A stretch of DNA of 64,000 nucleotides, taken from assembly GCF_964355755.1 (NCBI RefSeq), contig NC_092672.1:3410001-3474000 (forward strand). The letters are read 5' to 3'. Positions within the stretch are counted from its first letter, which is position 1; every line of letters starts with the position of its first letter. Both the position numbers and the translations under genes were made by a program. The notes under the pieces were generated by a model. It searched no databases and was not told the DNA's origin. It was given only the letters and a program-made list of their open reading frames with translations. The stretch comes from Antedon mediterranea. Its lineage: Eukaryota; Echinodermata; Crinoidea; Comatulida; Antedonidae. Below, piece after piece: positions 1 to 15,016 of the stretch.

Positions 1-369
1 TGTTTTTTTTATATTGGCAATAAAAGTTGAATGACAAGACATGAATTTCCTCAATGTTATTAATAATGTACGCATGTCATAACACTTGAATCAGGGTGTT
101 TATATCATAAATCTTAAATCACTGTGGGGGATGTTGGCACTCGTTTTTTTTAGCTGGGCCAGTGATTAATGTTATAGCTTGTTGTTAAATAGACTCCCCA
201 TGCTCACAATTTGGTCTTTACTTTATAGCAACAGGTGTTTAAAAACATTGTACAACCAAATACATTTAACAGTGAATGTTAAATCTCGAAACTTGATTGA
301 ATATTAAAGTATTGTTATACTAGAGTTTGATGTACTGACATAATATAAAACCATATGTTTGTTTTTTAG

Positions 370-4087
<3,718 letters not shown>

Positions 4088-4233
4088 ATTATTTTTAATT
4101 TGATGCTAAACACACGCACAAAATTAGTTGTACTTAACTTATTGTTTAAAGATTGGTGCTTTAAATACATACTGTTCTTTGATTACCATATATAGTGTGT
4201 TGATATAAAATTTGCAGTACACCTTTTTAGTTC

Positions 4234-4239
4234 AATAAA
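4234..4239 (+). promoter_or_regulatory. ASL polyadenylation signal AATAAA
   Basis: A canonical AATAAA lies 147 bases after the ASL stop codon in AT-rich DNA. It is the first such hexamer downstream and the most likely 3' end signal of the gene. Transcript data would be needed to confirm it. Confidence 0.5.
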
Positions 4240-5040
4240 ATAGGATAGTACAAATAGAACATGCTTTAATTTTAAATTATTTTATTTATATGAAAACGTT
4301 CTTTGTTGTTGGTATTTTAGAGTGTCTGTCTAGTATAGTTGTTCAGTATACTTTTCACATAGGAAAAATAGTAGTTTTAATGTGCTCACTGTGTTCACCA
4401 ATGAATTATTATATAGATATTGACTGCTTAGAGGTTAAATATAAGATTTGACAACCCTGAGGGAATGATATTTTGTTCGAGGGAATATGTATTTCTCGAA
4501 AATTACTCAGTCAATATCATCGTACTCGAGGATATATACCAATCACGTTCACGTATTTACATCTATGTAATATAAAAATATAAAAAAATATGAATTTGCT
4601 GGATACTCTGGAACAACTAGAAAATAAATGTGATGGGGTAGCATGAGCACAGGTGCCAATATCCTTCAAGGTACGAATAAAAATGTTATCTTTAAAATAT
4701 TCTTTACTTGAAATAAAGTGTATTTTATTAAACATTTAAAAGTTTAATGCAATATATAATCAGTAATTTTCAACTAAAGAATATTTTAAAGGTCAAATTA
4801 GCTATTCAGGAATTCAAATGAGTGAATAGATAGTAGTATTTGTCTTTCCTACCGATTCTGAAATCTATGGTACCAAAAATGTTTAGAAGTACTGTATTTA
4901 CTAATAAATGTTTTATGTATTCTTGCCAAAAAGTGTATCTGCTGAAAAATCAATTTAAAGTGTATCATTTCTGTTGTCTGTAAAAATAATATTATCATAA
5001 TAGTTGAATTTTTTGGGGAAAAAAAAATAGCCAATACAGT
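4240..5040. other. intergenic AT-rich DNA
   Basis: This stretch after the ASL 3' end shows no splice-flanked coding exon or recognisable element. Short open frames here have no protein-like composition. Confidence 0.6.
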
Positions 5041-6125
5041 ATTTATTTTTCGGCAATAATGGATTTTAAAAACTTGGTATTTTGAGGATTTTTCTTAAAA
5101 ATAGTCAAATTTCGACTATTTTATTATTCAACAATATTGGTTTCTAGGGCACTATAAGATAATGATATCGTAATATATGATCATATAAAGCAATATCATT
5201 GCATAATGATTGAATTTTAAAACTTTATATTTTGGCAATTTTTACGAAAAAATCCCTGTACTATATAGTACACAGATTTTTTCAAAAAAAATAGCAAATT
5301 TTCAACCATTTTATTTTCGACAATAACTGGTTTCTAGAGCACTATAAGATGATGATATCGCAATATATGATCATATAAAGCACTGCCCATGTCAATTGTG
5401 CTATAGTAACCAGTTTTATCGGAAAAAAAAAGGTCAAACATTTTTTGAAAAAATCCCTGTACTATATACAGGGAAACCCTTTTATTTTTTGACATAAATG
5501 ACATGCGCAGAACCTATTATTCGACTCTGCGCATGTTTATTATGCTATAGTAACCACTTTTGACATAAATGGTTACTATAGCATAATAAACATGCGCAGA
5601 GTCAAATGATGCGTTCTACGCATGTCAATTGTGCTATAGTAACCAGTTTTATCGAAAAATAAAAAGGTCGAAAATTGGCAATTTTTGGAAAAAATCCCTG
5701 TACTATAGTACAGAAAAATGTCGAAAATCGACCATTTTTCGTAAATTTCCCTGTACTAGTACAGGGAAATTTACGAAAAATGGTCGATTTTCGACACTTA
5801 TTTTTTGACATAAATGGTTACTATAGCATAATAAACATGCGCAGAGTCGAATAATGGGTTCTGTGCATGTCAATTGTGCTATAGTAACCACTTTTGACAT
5901 AAATGGTTACTATAGCATAATAAACATGCGCAGAGTCGAATAATGTGTTTTACGCATGTCAATTGTGCTATAGTAACCAGTTTTATCGAAAAATAAAAAG
6001 GTCGAAAATTGGCCAATTTAAAAAAAAATTCCTGTACTAATAGTACACAGACTTTTTCAAAAAATTGCCAATTTTCGACCATTTTTTTGAAAAATCGGCA
6101 CATTACGTGGGTCTGCACATGTCAA
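5041..6125. repeat. palindromic repeat field with a 78-bp perfect palindrome
   Basis: Two diverged units of about 190 bp share the block at 5141-5200 and 5327-5385. They are followed by alternating direct and inverted copies of a module whose ends read GGTTACTATAGCATAATAAA and its complement, with CATGCGCAGAG next to them (5522, 5571, 5815 and 5905). Between modules lies CCCTGTACTAGTACAGGG, the centre of a spacer-free perfect palindrome at 5719-5796. It resembles a nested foldback or MITE cluster. Open frames crossing it are by-products of the repeats. Confidence 0.85.
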
Positions 6126-6929
6126 ATTATGATATAGTTGCTGTTACAAGTTATGTAAAAAAATAAAAGAATCACAATTTTGCCATTTTCTCTGTAATAT
6201 GTACTAATGTAACAATAAAGATAACAAAATATAAAATAACAATAAAATACCTTTATATTTAATAATACTCAGTAAAAACTTTACAAATGTTACATTTGCA
6301 TTTATATCAATAAAACAAAATGTTTATACATCAAGACAAACAATTTAGAACATTAAACTGTAATTCACAATAAGATGTTGACATAAAATGTCTTGTTTTT
6401 TTCAGTTTTGAAAGTGGAAATGTATACATTGTTAAAAGGTCACAGAATGAAAATAGGATCATGGAGACCTGTTTTTCTGGCAAACCAACATTTTCAGTTT
6501 TTAGAATCAAAATATTTGTTTTCATTTTCTACGATAAAATACACAACAACATTAATAAAATAAAACTAACGACAAGTAACATTACAGATAAGATGTTCTT
6601 TGGAATAATGAGAGACATAAATGTACCAAGAAGAAATCCCTTTATCTCTATCTATGACAGCATATGGGTATGCATGCATTATGACATCATAATCTTAAGA
6701 GAAGAATTATATACATTATGTACAATGACATCATAATCATAAAAATATCCCCTATGGTAACGATATCATGATAAAAAGTCCAAGACAATGAATAGCCAAC
6801 ACAGCACAAATGTAAACTTTACATTCTTCCATTATAAAAATATCTTTTTTTATACAAATATAAAAGAGAATTTACTAATGGTCTCCAGAATCATGCGTAT
6901 CATAAATTCTGTACTATTGCTTTCATCTA
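6126..6929. other. ZCCHC8 3' flank or 3' UTR
   Basis: This AT-rich stretch lies directly downstream of the ZCCHC8 stop on the minus strand. It probably holds the 3' UTR. No coding exon is seen on either strand. Confidence 0.5.
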
Positions 6930-9900
6930 TTAATCACCTTTCTTGTTTCTTTTAAGTATACCACAAAGACGTTTAAAAACTCCGGTTGATTCCATAAGGT
7001 TTTCGTCTGGAGGATGTGGAGAGATGTCTTTTGAGAACTTACTCCAGTGAGGAACACCAGATTTGTTTGGCGTCAGGTCATCTTTTTTGGGAACTCTTAA
7101 CGGTGATTCCTTCACCACCACATCATCACTCTCATCAGTTCTCTCAGAGCTATAACCTGGATCTTTATTAGAAGGTTGTACAACGCCTTCTTCGGCACAA
7201 CTCTGGTCAGTGGAATCAGGTGTTTGTGAATCATCATTGACCGTAGTGTCTGCATTTGATTCTTTCTCTTCTGAACTTCCATCTTTTTGTTCCATTCCAC
7301 TTATATCTGCTGTATCAGTAATTGAAAAGAATTCCCCATTAACTTTGATCATTTCACCAGTATCTGAAGTCCCTTCGGTGTCGCCATCATCAAATGCTGA
7401 CAGCAAATTTAACCGCTGCTGTTCAAGTTCGTCAAGGGACGGTGACTGCCCTCTGCTACTTTGTGAATTCGCTCCAGAGAGAGGGGAGAAGCCACCAATG
7501 TTGTTAGCCTCACTATCCAATGAACCGCAGCTTGGGGTTCGACTCATAACGGGTGCATCAACCTGAGGACTGCGTGGTGTGGATGTTCTTCTTGGGGTGG
7601 GCGGTGGTGTGGAGGTTGGCAGGGGCGGGGGTGTAGAATAACCAGGTGTAGGTGGCAAAGGTGGCTTAAAGTTTTCGTCACAAGGGCTGGAATATCCTTT
7701 CTGGTCAGCATCACTATCTGTTAACAATTGACAATTAAAAGATAACCTACAGTATCATTTTTTATTAATGAAATGTACTGAGACAAAAAGTGCAGTTCTA
7801 AAGCTTTGTCAACACTATCACAAAAAAATGTGATGTGCCCATATATGGACATGATGATGTCATATCACTACCATATTTGGACATATCACTACCATATTTG
7901 GACATATCACTACCATATTTGGACATATCACTACCATATTTGGACATATCACTACCATATTTGGGCAAATAACACTTTTTGTCAAACTAGTTTGATAGTG
8001 TAGACAGAGCTCAAGTCTTCAATACTTTACATATATGTTTCCATAAAACAAGTATTATATTATTACCTGTAATACTAATATCCATATTTTCTTCTTGTCT
8101 ACTATCTATCTTCCTTCTTTTAAGTTCTTCGCTCGAATCATTATCACTGAAGTTCTTGCTTCTCTTCTTCGATGTAGTTTTATTTTTAGTTGGTGTTGGC
8201 AATTGTCTTTTTAACTTTTCCATTCGCTGATTTGGTTGCATCGGTGGCATTCTGAATCTTTCACATTCCTAAGCAAAAATTGAACTTTTTTATTGGATGC
8301 AGTCTATGTTAACTTTTGTCATTAAGATTACATTACTCCATACAAAGCCTTTTTATCTATATTACTATAGCAATACAGTAGTACCGAAACATGTCAACAG
8401 TGTGGCCCTATACTCGCTATACATATGCACTGGGATATTTTCATAATTTAGGCTTTGTAAAGCTCTGTCTACACTATCAAAGTGTGATGTGCCCAAATAT
8501 GGTAGTAAAATGCCCAAATATAGTAGTGATATGACATCATCATGTCCATGGCACATTACATTTTTTTCACATAACATTTGATAGTGTAGATAGAGCTTCA
8601 GAAGGTAAACATTCAACAAAACACCTTGACCTCTTTTAAAACTTTTAATTTCATAAACATACAACAGCCAATAACAGTGAATTAAATACCATTATATTGT
8701 GCCATTATAAACCAAGTCTTATTTATACTTAAGGAGTTGAAACATTGAGTTACAACCCTGGTACTATGTCAGGATTGAACCCTGGTACTATGTCAGGATT
8801 GAACCCTAGACCTTTAAGTTGAAAGGCAAGCATGTTAAACACCAACTATAGCTTAACTACAATGATGCGTTTAATGTAGGTATTTGCTAAGGGCTTCTTT
8901 GGTACCAACTTCCTCATTCCATCTGTTACACTCCATCCCTTTTTCAATTCAAATCTCTCCTGAAAACTCATCTATTTTAATAGTTGTTCTTTTATATTGC
9001 GCTGTGAGACTCCGATAACGAGCGCTTTATAAATGTTCGACATTATTATTATAATAATAATAATAAACAATATTTATATAGCGCCTAATGGATCACTGAC
9101 CCCTCTAGGTGCTTTACATTAGACCCTAACTAATGGTGAAATATTTCATGTGATGTATTTTTGCTACACTTTGTATAGTGCTACTACTCAACATAGTGTG
9201 TTTGATGAAAATGATTGTACCACTGTACTTACATCCAACACATTGTGCGGTATATCCACGTTGAAACCGGGGTAGCAGATAAGTTTGTCATGCTCATAAT
9301 CAGGGTGAACGTTTTTAAGCCTGGAATCTACACTCTCACCGTCTTCTAAAGAAACGAAACAAGGCAAGGATTAAAATCATTCTCTTACTGTAGTTCCGAA
9401 TTGCTCTCATAGCATATTAGCACTTTAAGAATTTGGTACACTATTTAAAAAGAGTAGGGGTTGTCTACCAGTGTGCTGATCTGGTAAGCGCTGCACTGCT
9501 GCCGTGGGTCCGTTGAGGGCCTAATCCGATTTTCTCAGTTTCCCTTTAAGCTTGAGGACCATGAATAAATACATTCATACATTTTACATAACATTTCATT
9601 ACCTTAAGCTCTGTCTATCATACTTTTTGAAATCAAATTTTCATTTTTCATGAAGGTGAAAAATAAACATTGAAACTTACCAACGTTTCGTGCGTTAGCA
9701 TCGCACTTTCTCAAGGTAGTCTATCCCCTATCATACTTTTCTGACAAAACTATCATACTTTTCTGACAAAACTATCATACTTTGAGAAAAAAGGTGTCCA
9801 AATATGGTAGTGATATGACATCATCATGTCCATATAATGGACACGTCACATAAAGTTTGATAGTGTAGACAGAGCTTAAGGGATCATGTTAAAATTATTC

Positions 9901-12900
9901 TACTGAAGTTACCTATCAGAGAGATTATTATTATTAGGTTGTTCAGTTCTCTGTGATTGGCAAAACAACATTTGCCATATGAGAACTACTGTAATTATGT
10001 AAATCACAATTTTATATAACATCTTTTGACAAGACTGGCTACAGCATTCATTACCTATGTGTACACTTACCGGGGTTATCATACACAGTAAGACCAGATG
10101 TAACAATTTCAGCAGCTTTTAAGTGCCCTGGTGGGTAATTATACACTCGCATCTGGTAAATATGCAATGGCAGTTGGTTTGAATTCAGTCCAAGAGCATT
10201 TCGTAATGTTTCACTGCAAATAAAAAGTGAAAATTATTATTATTTTTATCAATTCACTTAAATCAATACAAAATAATGCAACCTTCAATTAATAATGAAC
10301 AGCTTGGAATTTTATAATATTGTTTTTCGATGTTATCTTGTTTTATATGTATTTTCTTGTTTTTCCATTTTTACTGCGTCCAACTTAATCATATATTGTA
10401 CTAGGCCCAACCACTCACTTTCTTAATTAATATGGATTGGACCCCATTGGAAATAAGTTTACTTTTTATTCGTCAACTTAATGGGTTATCCTGGTATTCT
10501 TTTTTAATGTGTACATTGTATATTTTAACTATATTATGATTATCGTATAAAATCAATCAATCAATTATATACTGCAGCAATATTTCAATACAGCTTTTTA
10601 ATATTATTATAATAATTTATTCTGACATTACCTTAAATGACCTGGCTTAAATTTCTCAATGTTATCCTCGTCGACGTGATACCTTTTTGATGACATATTT
10701 GACATTTTTGACATGAACTTTTTTTTATTAATACCAATTCTTACCAGATCTTGAGGCTGCAAATAAAATTTTGAAATTTAATTTAAAAAAGGTAAAGTTG
10801 ATGTATTCATACTGAATTTATTTAGAATATGAAAATAAACAAATAAACCATCCAAGGTATTTAAGCTAAAATAATTATCATAAATTAAAACATCACCTTC
10901 AAAATCTGTCCCAAAAGAAGTGAGCAATATGGCGTAATTGTAAGGAATATCAAACTAGGGTAACTAAAAGCATGGGTTTGAGACCTGTCTGTACCATTGC
11001 TGTTATACTTAGGAAAGGTACTTTCCTTGTTACCTTGTCCTTCGGATGGGATGTAAAGCTATTGGTCATGTGTATATACTGTACATTGCTTATGTAAATG
11101 ATAGAGAACTGGTTACTTTTTTGATATTAAAAAAGAGAATGAAAAAAAAGTGCAGGATTGTCTCCCGGTGTGCTGATAATGATCCTGTACTGGACCATCT
11201 GGTAGAACAGTCTGAAGAGGTCACTCAGTGTAAAGAAGAAATATGTCAAATACTGGTATATCAAATTATAAAAAAAAAACATGCGATGTACTGTAGTAGG
11301 CTGCAGTACCTGTGGACAATCACGGACAGCATGATCATCTTCACCGCAGTTGAAGCAGCACGCCTTTTGCCTCTTGTTACCACTTGGCTGTTCATCAACA
11401 GGAAGTGATTCTGTGTACATTTGCTCATAACTACTACTATTCAGGAAAAATATTCATTCTTTTAAAACAAGCGTACAATTTTGTAGTCCTACTTGTCCCA
11501 TGACCTAGATGATCGTAGGGGCATAGCAGATGGGATACTGTAGTAGTACTCATCATGATATGATACACAGGCATAAGCCATATCTCCCAGCGGTGCCTAT
11601 CTCTTCTACGGATTTTCTAACTCGTTAATAATATTGATTAGGAATTATCCTTATTATGTCCACCATGCAACACTGTTAATGGCAATTTGATGCTTTAAAA
11701 AAAATATGGTAGTGGTCATTAAAAATCCTGTCACAATGGTGGAACCTGGATTTGGAGCAAATTTTCAAACTGTATCATGTCTAATGACAATAAACATCCT
11801 GCAGTATCATGTCTGCTGAGGGCAACAGGCCCATACCATATAACCTATCTCCTAAATATCAACTTACAGCACATAACTCTTAAATATTAACCTAACCCTC
11901 AAATTGCTCTAAATAATCTCTCACTACGCTACAAAAAGCGGATGAATACTGTCTGCAGAATCAAATATTCAAGACAATCAAGTAAATTATCCAATCAAAT
12001 CAGTTGTTATATAGGATACTCCGGTATTGTCCAACCAGCTGTCAACCGTGGGTTATCATTGCACAGTGGTTTGCCAATTGTATCAATGCAGAATCGATTA
12101 AAATATTGCACATTTCCTATGGCCGTAAACGCCATCTCCTTCTGACGATCATTTTTAAACAGTGTAAGTGATGAATTCTGAAAAACACAAAAATATGTTT
12201 TTCATTATTCATTATTTTACTGGAAAGTTCAGGGGGTAGATCCCATATTTTAAACGGCCAAATGTCACAGTACACCTCTACGATAATTTTAACAAGATGA
12301 TAAAACTAAAATAAATGACTACTTACTTGTGGCCTAAGGTTTCTATGATCATCTTCTATTCTTTTTGAAAGATTCTCAAAAAATTCCTCTATTTCCTGAC
12401 GATATTGCCTGTAAAAAAAAAGATATTATTAATATTCATTTTTTATTTCACGTATTATTAGTGATTTACCTCCTCTCTCTTTGTTTGTGTGAATAAAATA
12501 ATAATACTACATTTATATAGCTCCCTTTTCATGAGTAATCATGCTCAAAGACGCTTTACATATCATCATTACCCCGGTCATTTGTTGGATCAAACACGTA
12601 CTGTATGAAAACATACTCCCATAAAATGCAGGTAGTAATCAGCACAAAGTTGTGTCTTGATCTAACCAGTACCCATTTAATATACCTGGGTGGGGAGAGG
12701 CAAATGCAAGTGCCTTGCCTAGGATACAAGTTGTGTCTTGATCTAACCAGTACCCATTTAATATACCTGGGTGGGGAGAGGCAAATGCAAGTGCCTTGCC
12801 TAGGATACAAGTTGTGTCTTGATCTAACCAGTACCCATTTAATATACCTGGGTGGGGAGAGGCAAATGCAAGTGCCTTGCCTAGGATACAAGTTGTGTCT

Positions 12901-15016
12901 TGATCTAACCAGTACCCATTTAATACAGTATACCTGGGTGGGGAGAGGCAAATGCAAGTGCCTTGCCTAGGATACAAGTTGTGTCTTGATCTAACCAGTA
13001 CCCATTTAATATACCTGGGTGGGGAGAGGCAAATGCAAGTAAAGTGCCTTGCCTAGGATACAAGTAATGCAGCGAGAGTTGGATTTCAACCACGACCTCA
13101 CGATCGGTAATCCGGCGTCCAACACATTGTGCTACATGCCCTTAATGAAAGTTGAGGCTGTATTTGATATGATGATAATGATGATGATAATGATGATGAT
13201 AATAATGATGCAAATGATTATAATGATGTGATAATAGTGATACTGTACTGATCAATAAGTGTGTTAAATATTGATAATGGCATCTTAACAGATGTGACAT
13301 CACAGGACACCAAAATGTAAATGTATGATTGCCGATGAGTGGGATCAACAAAGACTTAAAGGACAACTTGACCCAGAACCATATTTTAACAACGTATTAG
13401 GGATGTACATATGACAATCCCGAGATTAAGGATATCGCTGTACGCGCTCAACGTACAGCTGTCGCCGTCAATTGCTGTGATGTCAATGGTGCATCGCAAT
13501 ACTATCTCATGTACTGTATGTTAACAACAGTAAAAACTCATTAAGTAGATATCGCGATGCACCATTGACGTCACACCAATGACGGCGACGACTGTACGGC
13601 GAGCGGTAATTTCTTTAATTTTGCGATTGTTAAAATATGGTCCCGGTCAAGTTGTCCTTTAAAAAATCTTCTATTTTCATATGTGAAGTTAGTTACCTTA
13701 CTAAAGCATGGTTCATAAACACCACCTGTGCAATAGGTCCATCACATTCCTCATTCTCTATATGTATACTTCTGCAAAAAAGTTGAATATTAATTTTAGT
13801 GATAATACATTTCAGGATTATCATTAATGGGTTTCACTGCTCATTGTAAACAATTATTTGCTATTCAATCTATTAATAGACTGTAAATAATAATAATAAT
13901 AAACTTTTATAAAGCGCTATTCTATTTACTGATGTCTAACAGCGCTAAAAGGCCAACAAGAATTATTGAAAAAGGTGCATAGCTAAGAGTACAATTCAAT
14001 TCTATACGAGCACATAAATAAAAATACAATAATGGACGGTTGTAATGCACTTGTCAATTGTATGACCCACTATACGACCCCCGGGAGAGGTGCGTCATTT
14101 GTCCGATGTGCGTCATACTTTTGAATACCATGACGCACCCGTGCGTCAAAAAGGTGACTTACCTTTAGGTGACCATGACGCACCCATTTTGACGCACTGT
14201 GACCATGTTGTTTATGATATGGTGGGTGGTAAAGTGACGGACCTTGACACACCTTGTTCATTGATGTGACGTACCATCTAGGTTTTTTGACGCACCCCTG
14301 CGTCAGTAATTATTTGTAAATGACGCACCCATGACGCACCTCTCCCGGGGGTCGTATAGTGAGTCATACAATTGACAAGTGCATAATATAAACTTAAAAG
14401 TAAAAAAATAAAGCTCAGGATGACCCAATAAAACCTTACGGTTTATTTCCGCTGGGGTCCTATTTCTTCTTTTATAACGTTAAATTTGAAAAGTGTATTA
14501 TTACTAAACAAGTACAGCACTAAGTAACCAAAGCAAACTACTTACTTGGGCTCTATAACCAGTCTCACTTTGTACTTTAGTTCCTCAAGTAATTTATAAA
14601 AATTAAGGAATTCAGACATTCTAAATAGAAAATAGTTGATCCTAGAAACAGAAATAAATGGTCTATAGCCTGGTTTATATTACACTAAGTTTATTTCAAC
14701 TTTATTTAAGAAAAGATCCATTTAGGCCAGGAAGATCATTTCCTGTTGATTGTTTATGAACACTAAACCTACGCCACCAGCACTCATGTGGCGTCATTAT
14801 AAACACTGATTGATAGATATACACTTTTCACTATGCTAAAACATCATAAAGGATATTCTGTAAATTACGCTTATTTTTTCTGTTTGCTTTAGAATTAGAT
14901 TTCTTTTTGACAAGTTTACTCTCAGGCAAAGGTTCCTCACTTTCATCTAAAGTCTCATTTTTAAAGTCATTATCCACGGTGGTAAAATCCATATCGCATT
15001 CATTTGTGGCGGCCAT
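6930..15016 (-). CDS. ZCCHC8: zinc finger CCHC domain-containing protein 8 (NEXT complex scaffold)
   Basis: ZCCHC8 joins RBM7 and the helicase MTR4 in the nuclear exosome targeting complex, which sends non-coding and faulty RNAs to the exosome. Minus-strand exons in order: about 14881-15016, 14546-14620, 13697-13771, 12327-12408, 12020-12177, 11310-11436, 10632-10756, 10071-10213, 9233-9345, 8067-8268 and 6930-7717. From exon 2 on, phases agree. Visible parts: the conserved helix region (CDGPIAQVVFMNHALV, RQYRQEIEEFFENLSKR), a zinc knuckle C-x2-C-x4-H-x4-C (CFNCGEDDHAVRDC), a PSP domain (FKPGHLR, LPLHIYQMRVYNYPPGHL), a basic stretch, a proline-rich stretch, and the C-terminal block MESTGVFKRLCGILKRN that in human binds and stimulates MTR4. 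The start at 15016 (MAATNE) has a good Kozak context and resembles the human N-terminus. The exon 1 to 2 junction is unresolved: clear donors leave one base, but exon 2 needs two. A small missed exon is possible. Confidence 0.94.
7801..8011. mobile_element. MITE family M1, copy 1, with internal 21-bp tandem repeat
   Basis: The ends resemble AAGCTCTGTCTACACTATCA and its complement, and the body contains the family motif ATGTGATGTGCCCATATATG. The motif ATATCACTACCATATTTGG is expanded to five tandem copies (about 7860-7970). It lies in the last ZCCHC8 intron. No transposase is encoded. Confidence 0.85.
8459..8598. mobile_element. MITE family M1, copy 2
   Basis: The terminal inverted repeats AGCTCTGTCTACACTATCAA and TAGTGTAGATAGAGCTT flank a near-palindromic body with CCCAAATATGGTAGT. 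It lies in ZCCHC8 intron DNA. Confidence 0.85.
9035..9127. repeat. (AAT)n / TTTATATAGCGC repeat fragment
   Basis: A run of AAT followed by ATTTATATAGCGCC and a GCTTTACATTA-like end. Related fragments lie at 12496-12566, 13888-13965 and 21869-21925, so this is a dispersed short repeat, probably the 3' part of a SINE or LINE. Confidence 0.6.
9606..9878. mobile_element. MITE family M1, copy 3, with a nested insertion
   Basis: The outer ends are AAGCTCTGTCTATCATAC and ATAGTGTAGACAGAGCTTA. The left arm is interrupted at about 9620-9720 by unrelated sequence containing CCAACGTTTCGTGCGTTAGC. Short direct repeats (TATCATACTTTT) continue after the insert. It lies in ZCCHC8 intron DNA. Confidence 0.75.
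10300..10560 (+). repeat. probable LINE 3' end with (AATC)n tail
   Basis: An AT-rich 3'-UTR-like segment ends in a short AATCAATCAATC tail, a common form of non-LTR retrotransposon 3' ends. No coding part remains. It lies in the intron between ZCCHC8 exons at 10071 and 10632. Confidence 0.4.
10985..11255 (+). mobile_element. SINE-like fragment
   Basis: Segments such as CCTTCGGATGGGATGTAAA and GTAGAACAGTCTGAAGAGG resemble the body of the better-preserved SINE at 19463-19765. It lies in a ZCCHC8 intron in the opposite orientation to the gene. Confidence 0.5.
12649..13070. repeat. 81-bp minisatellite, about five copies
   Basis: Units start with TTGTGTCTTGATCTAACCAG at about 12649, 12730, 12811, 12892 and 12978. 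The period is 81 bp, and 86 bp where CAGTA is inserted. Units are almost identical. Because 81 is divisible by three, open frames run through on both strands, but they carry no known domain. It lies in a ZCCHC8 intron. Confidence 0.95.
13168..13230. repeat. GAT/AAT microsatellite
   Basis: A low-complexity run of GATGATAATGATG units lies close after the minisatellite in the same intron. Confidence 0.8.
13358..13660. mobile_element. MITE-like element with 35-bp terminal inverted repeats
   Basis: The left end AAAGGACAACTTGACC and right end GGTCAAGTTGTCCTTT continue inward to CATATTTTAACAA and its complement. The interior also pairs in part (GGTGCATCGC with GCGATGCACC). TTAAA-like flanks are possible target duplications. 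It lies in the ZCCHC8 intron between 12408 and 13697. Confidence 0.8.
14046..14383. mobile_element. 338-bp foldback element, copy 1
   Basis: The ends TGCACTTGTCAATTGTATGA and its complement form terminal inverted repeats of about 50 bp ending at CCCCCGGGAGAGGTGCGTCA. The interior repeats TGACGCACCC in both orientations. A near-identical copy of the same length lies in APPBP2 intron 2 at 25035-25372, so the family moved recently. The minus-strand open frame across it is an artefact. Confidence 0.9.

Noticed and set aside
5602-6118. Three overlapping minus-strand frames sharing residues such as VTIAQLTC
   Set aside because: The shared residues come from repeated palindromic modules, with no splice signals or known domain.
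7210-7566. 118-codon plus-strand frame
   Set aside because: Antisense to the well-supported last exon of ZCCHC8.
7806-8003. Open frame with repeated YHYHIWT residues; also considered as a CRISPR-like array
   Set aside because: It is the 21-bp tandem repeat inside a MITE. There are no unique spacers, and the genome is eukaryotic.
11046-11408. 120-codon plus-strand frame
   Set aside because: It runs through a SINE-like fragment and antisense to the ZCCHC8 zinc-knuckle exon.
12556-12977. Long open frames on both strands (up to 133 codons)
   Set aside because: They lie entirely in the 81-bp minisatellite, whose period is divisible by three. Repeated units keep any frame open.
14070-14261. Minus-strand frame also found at 25059-25250
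   Set aside because: Both lie inside the two foldback elements. The shared peptide reflects the shared repeat only.
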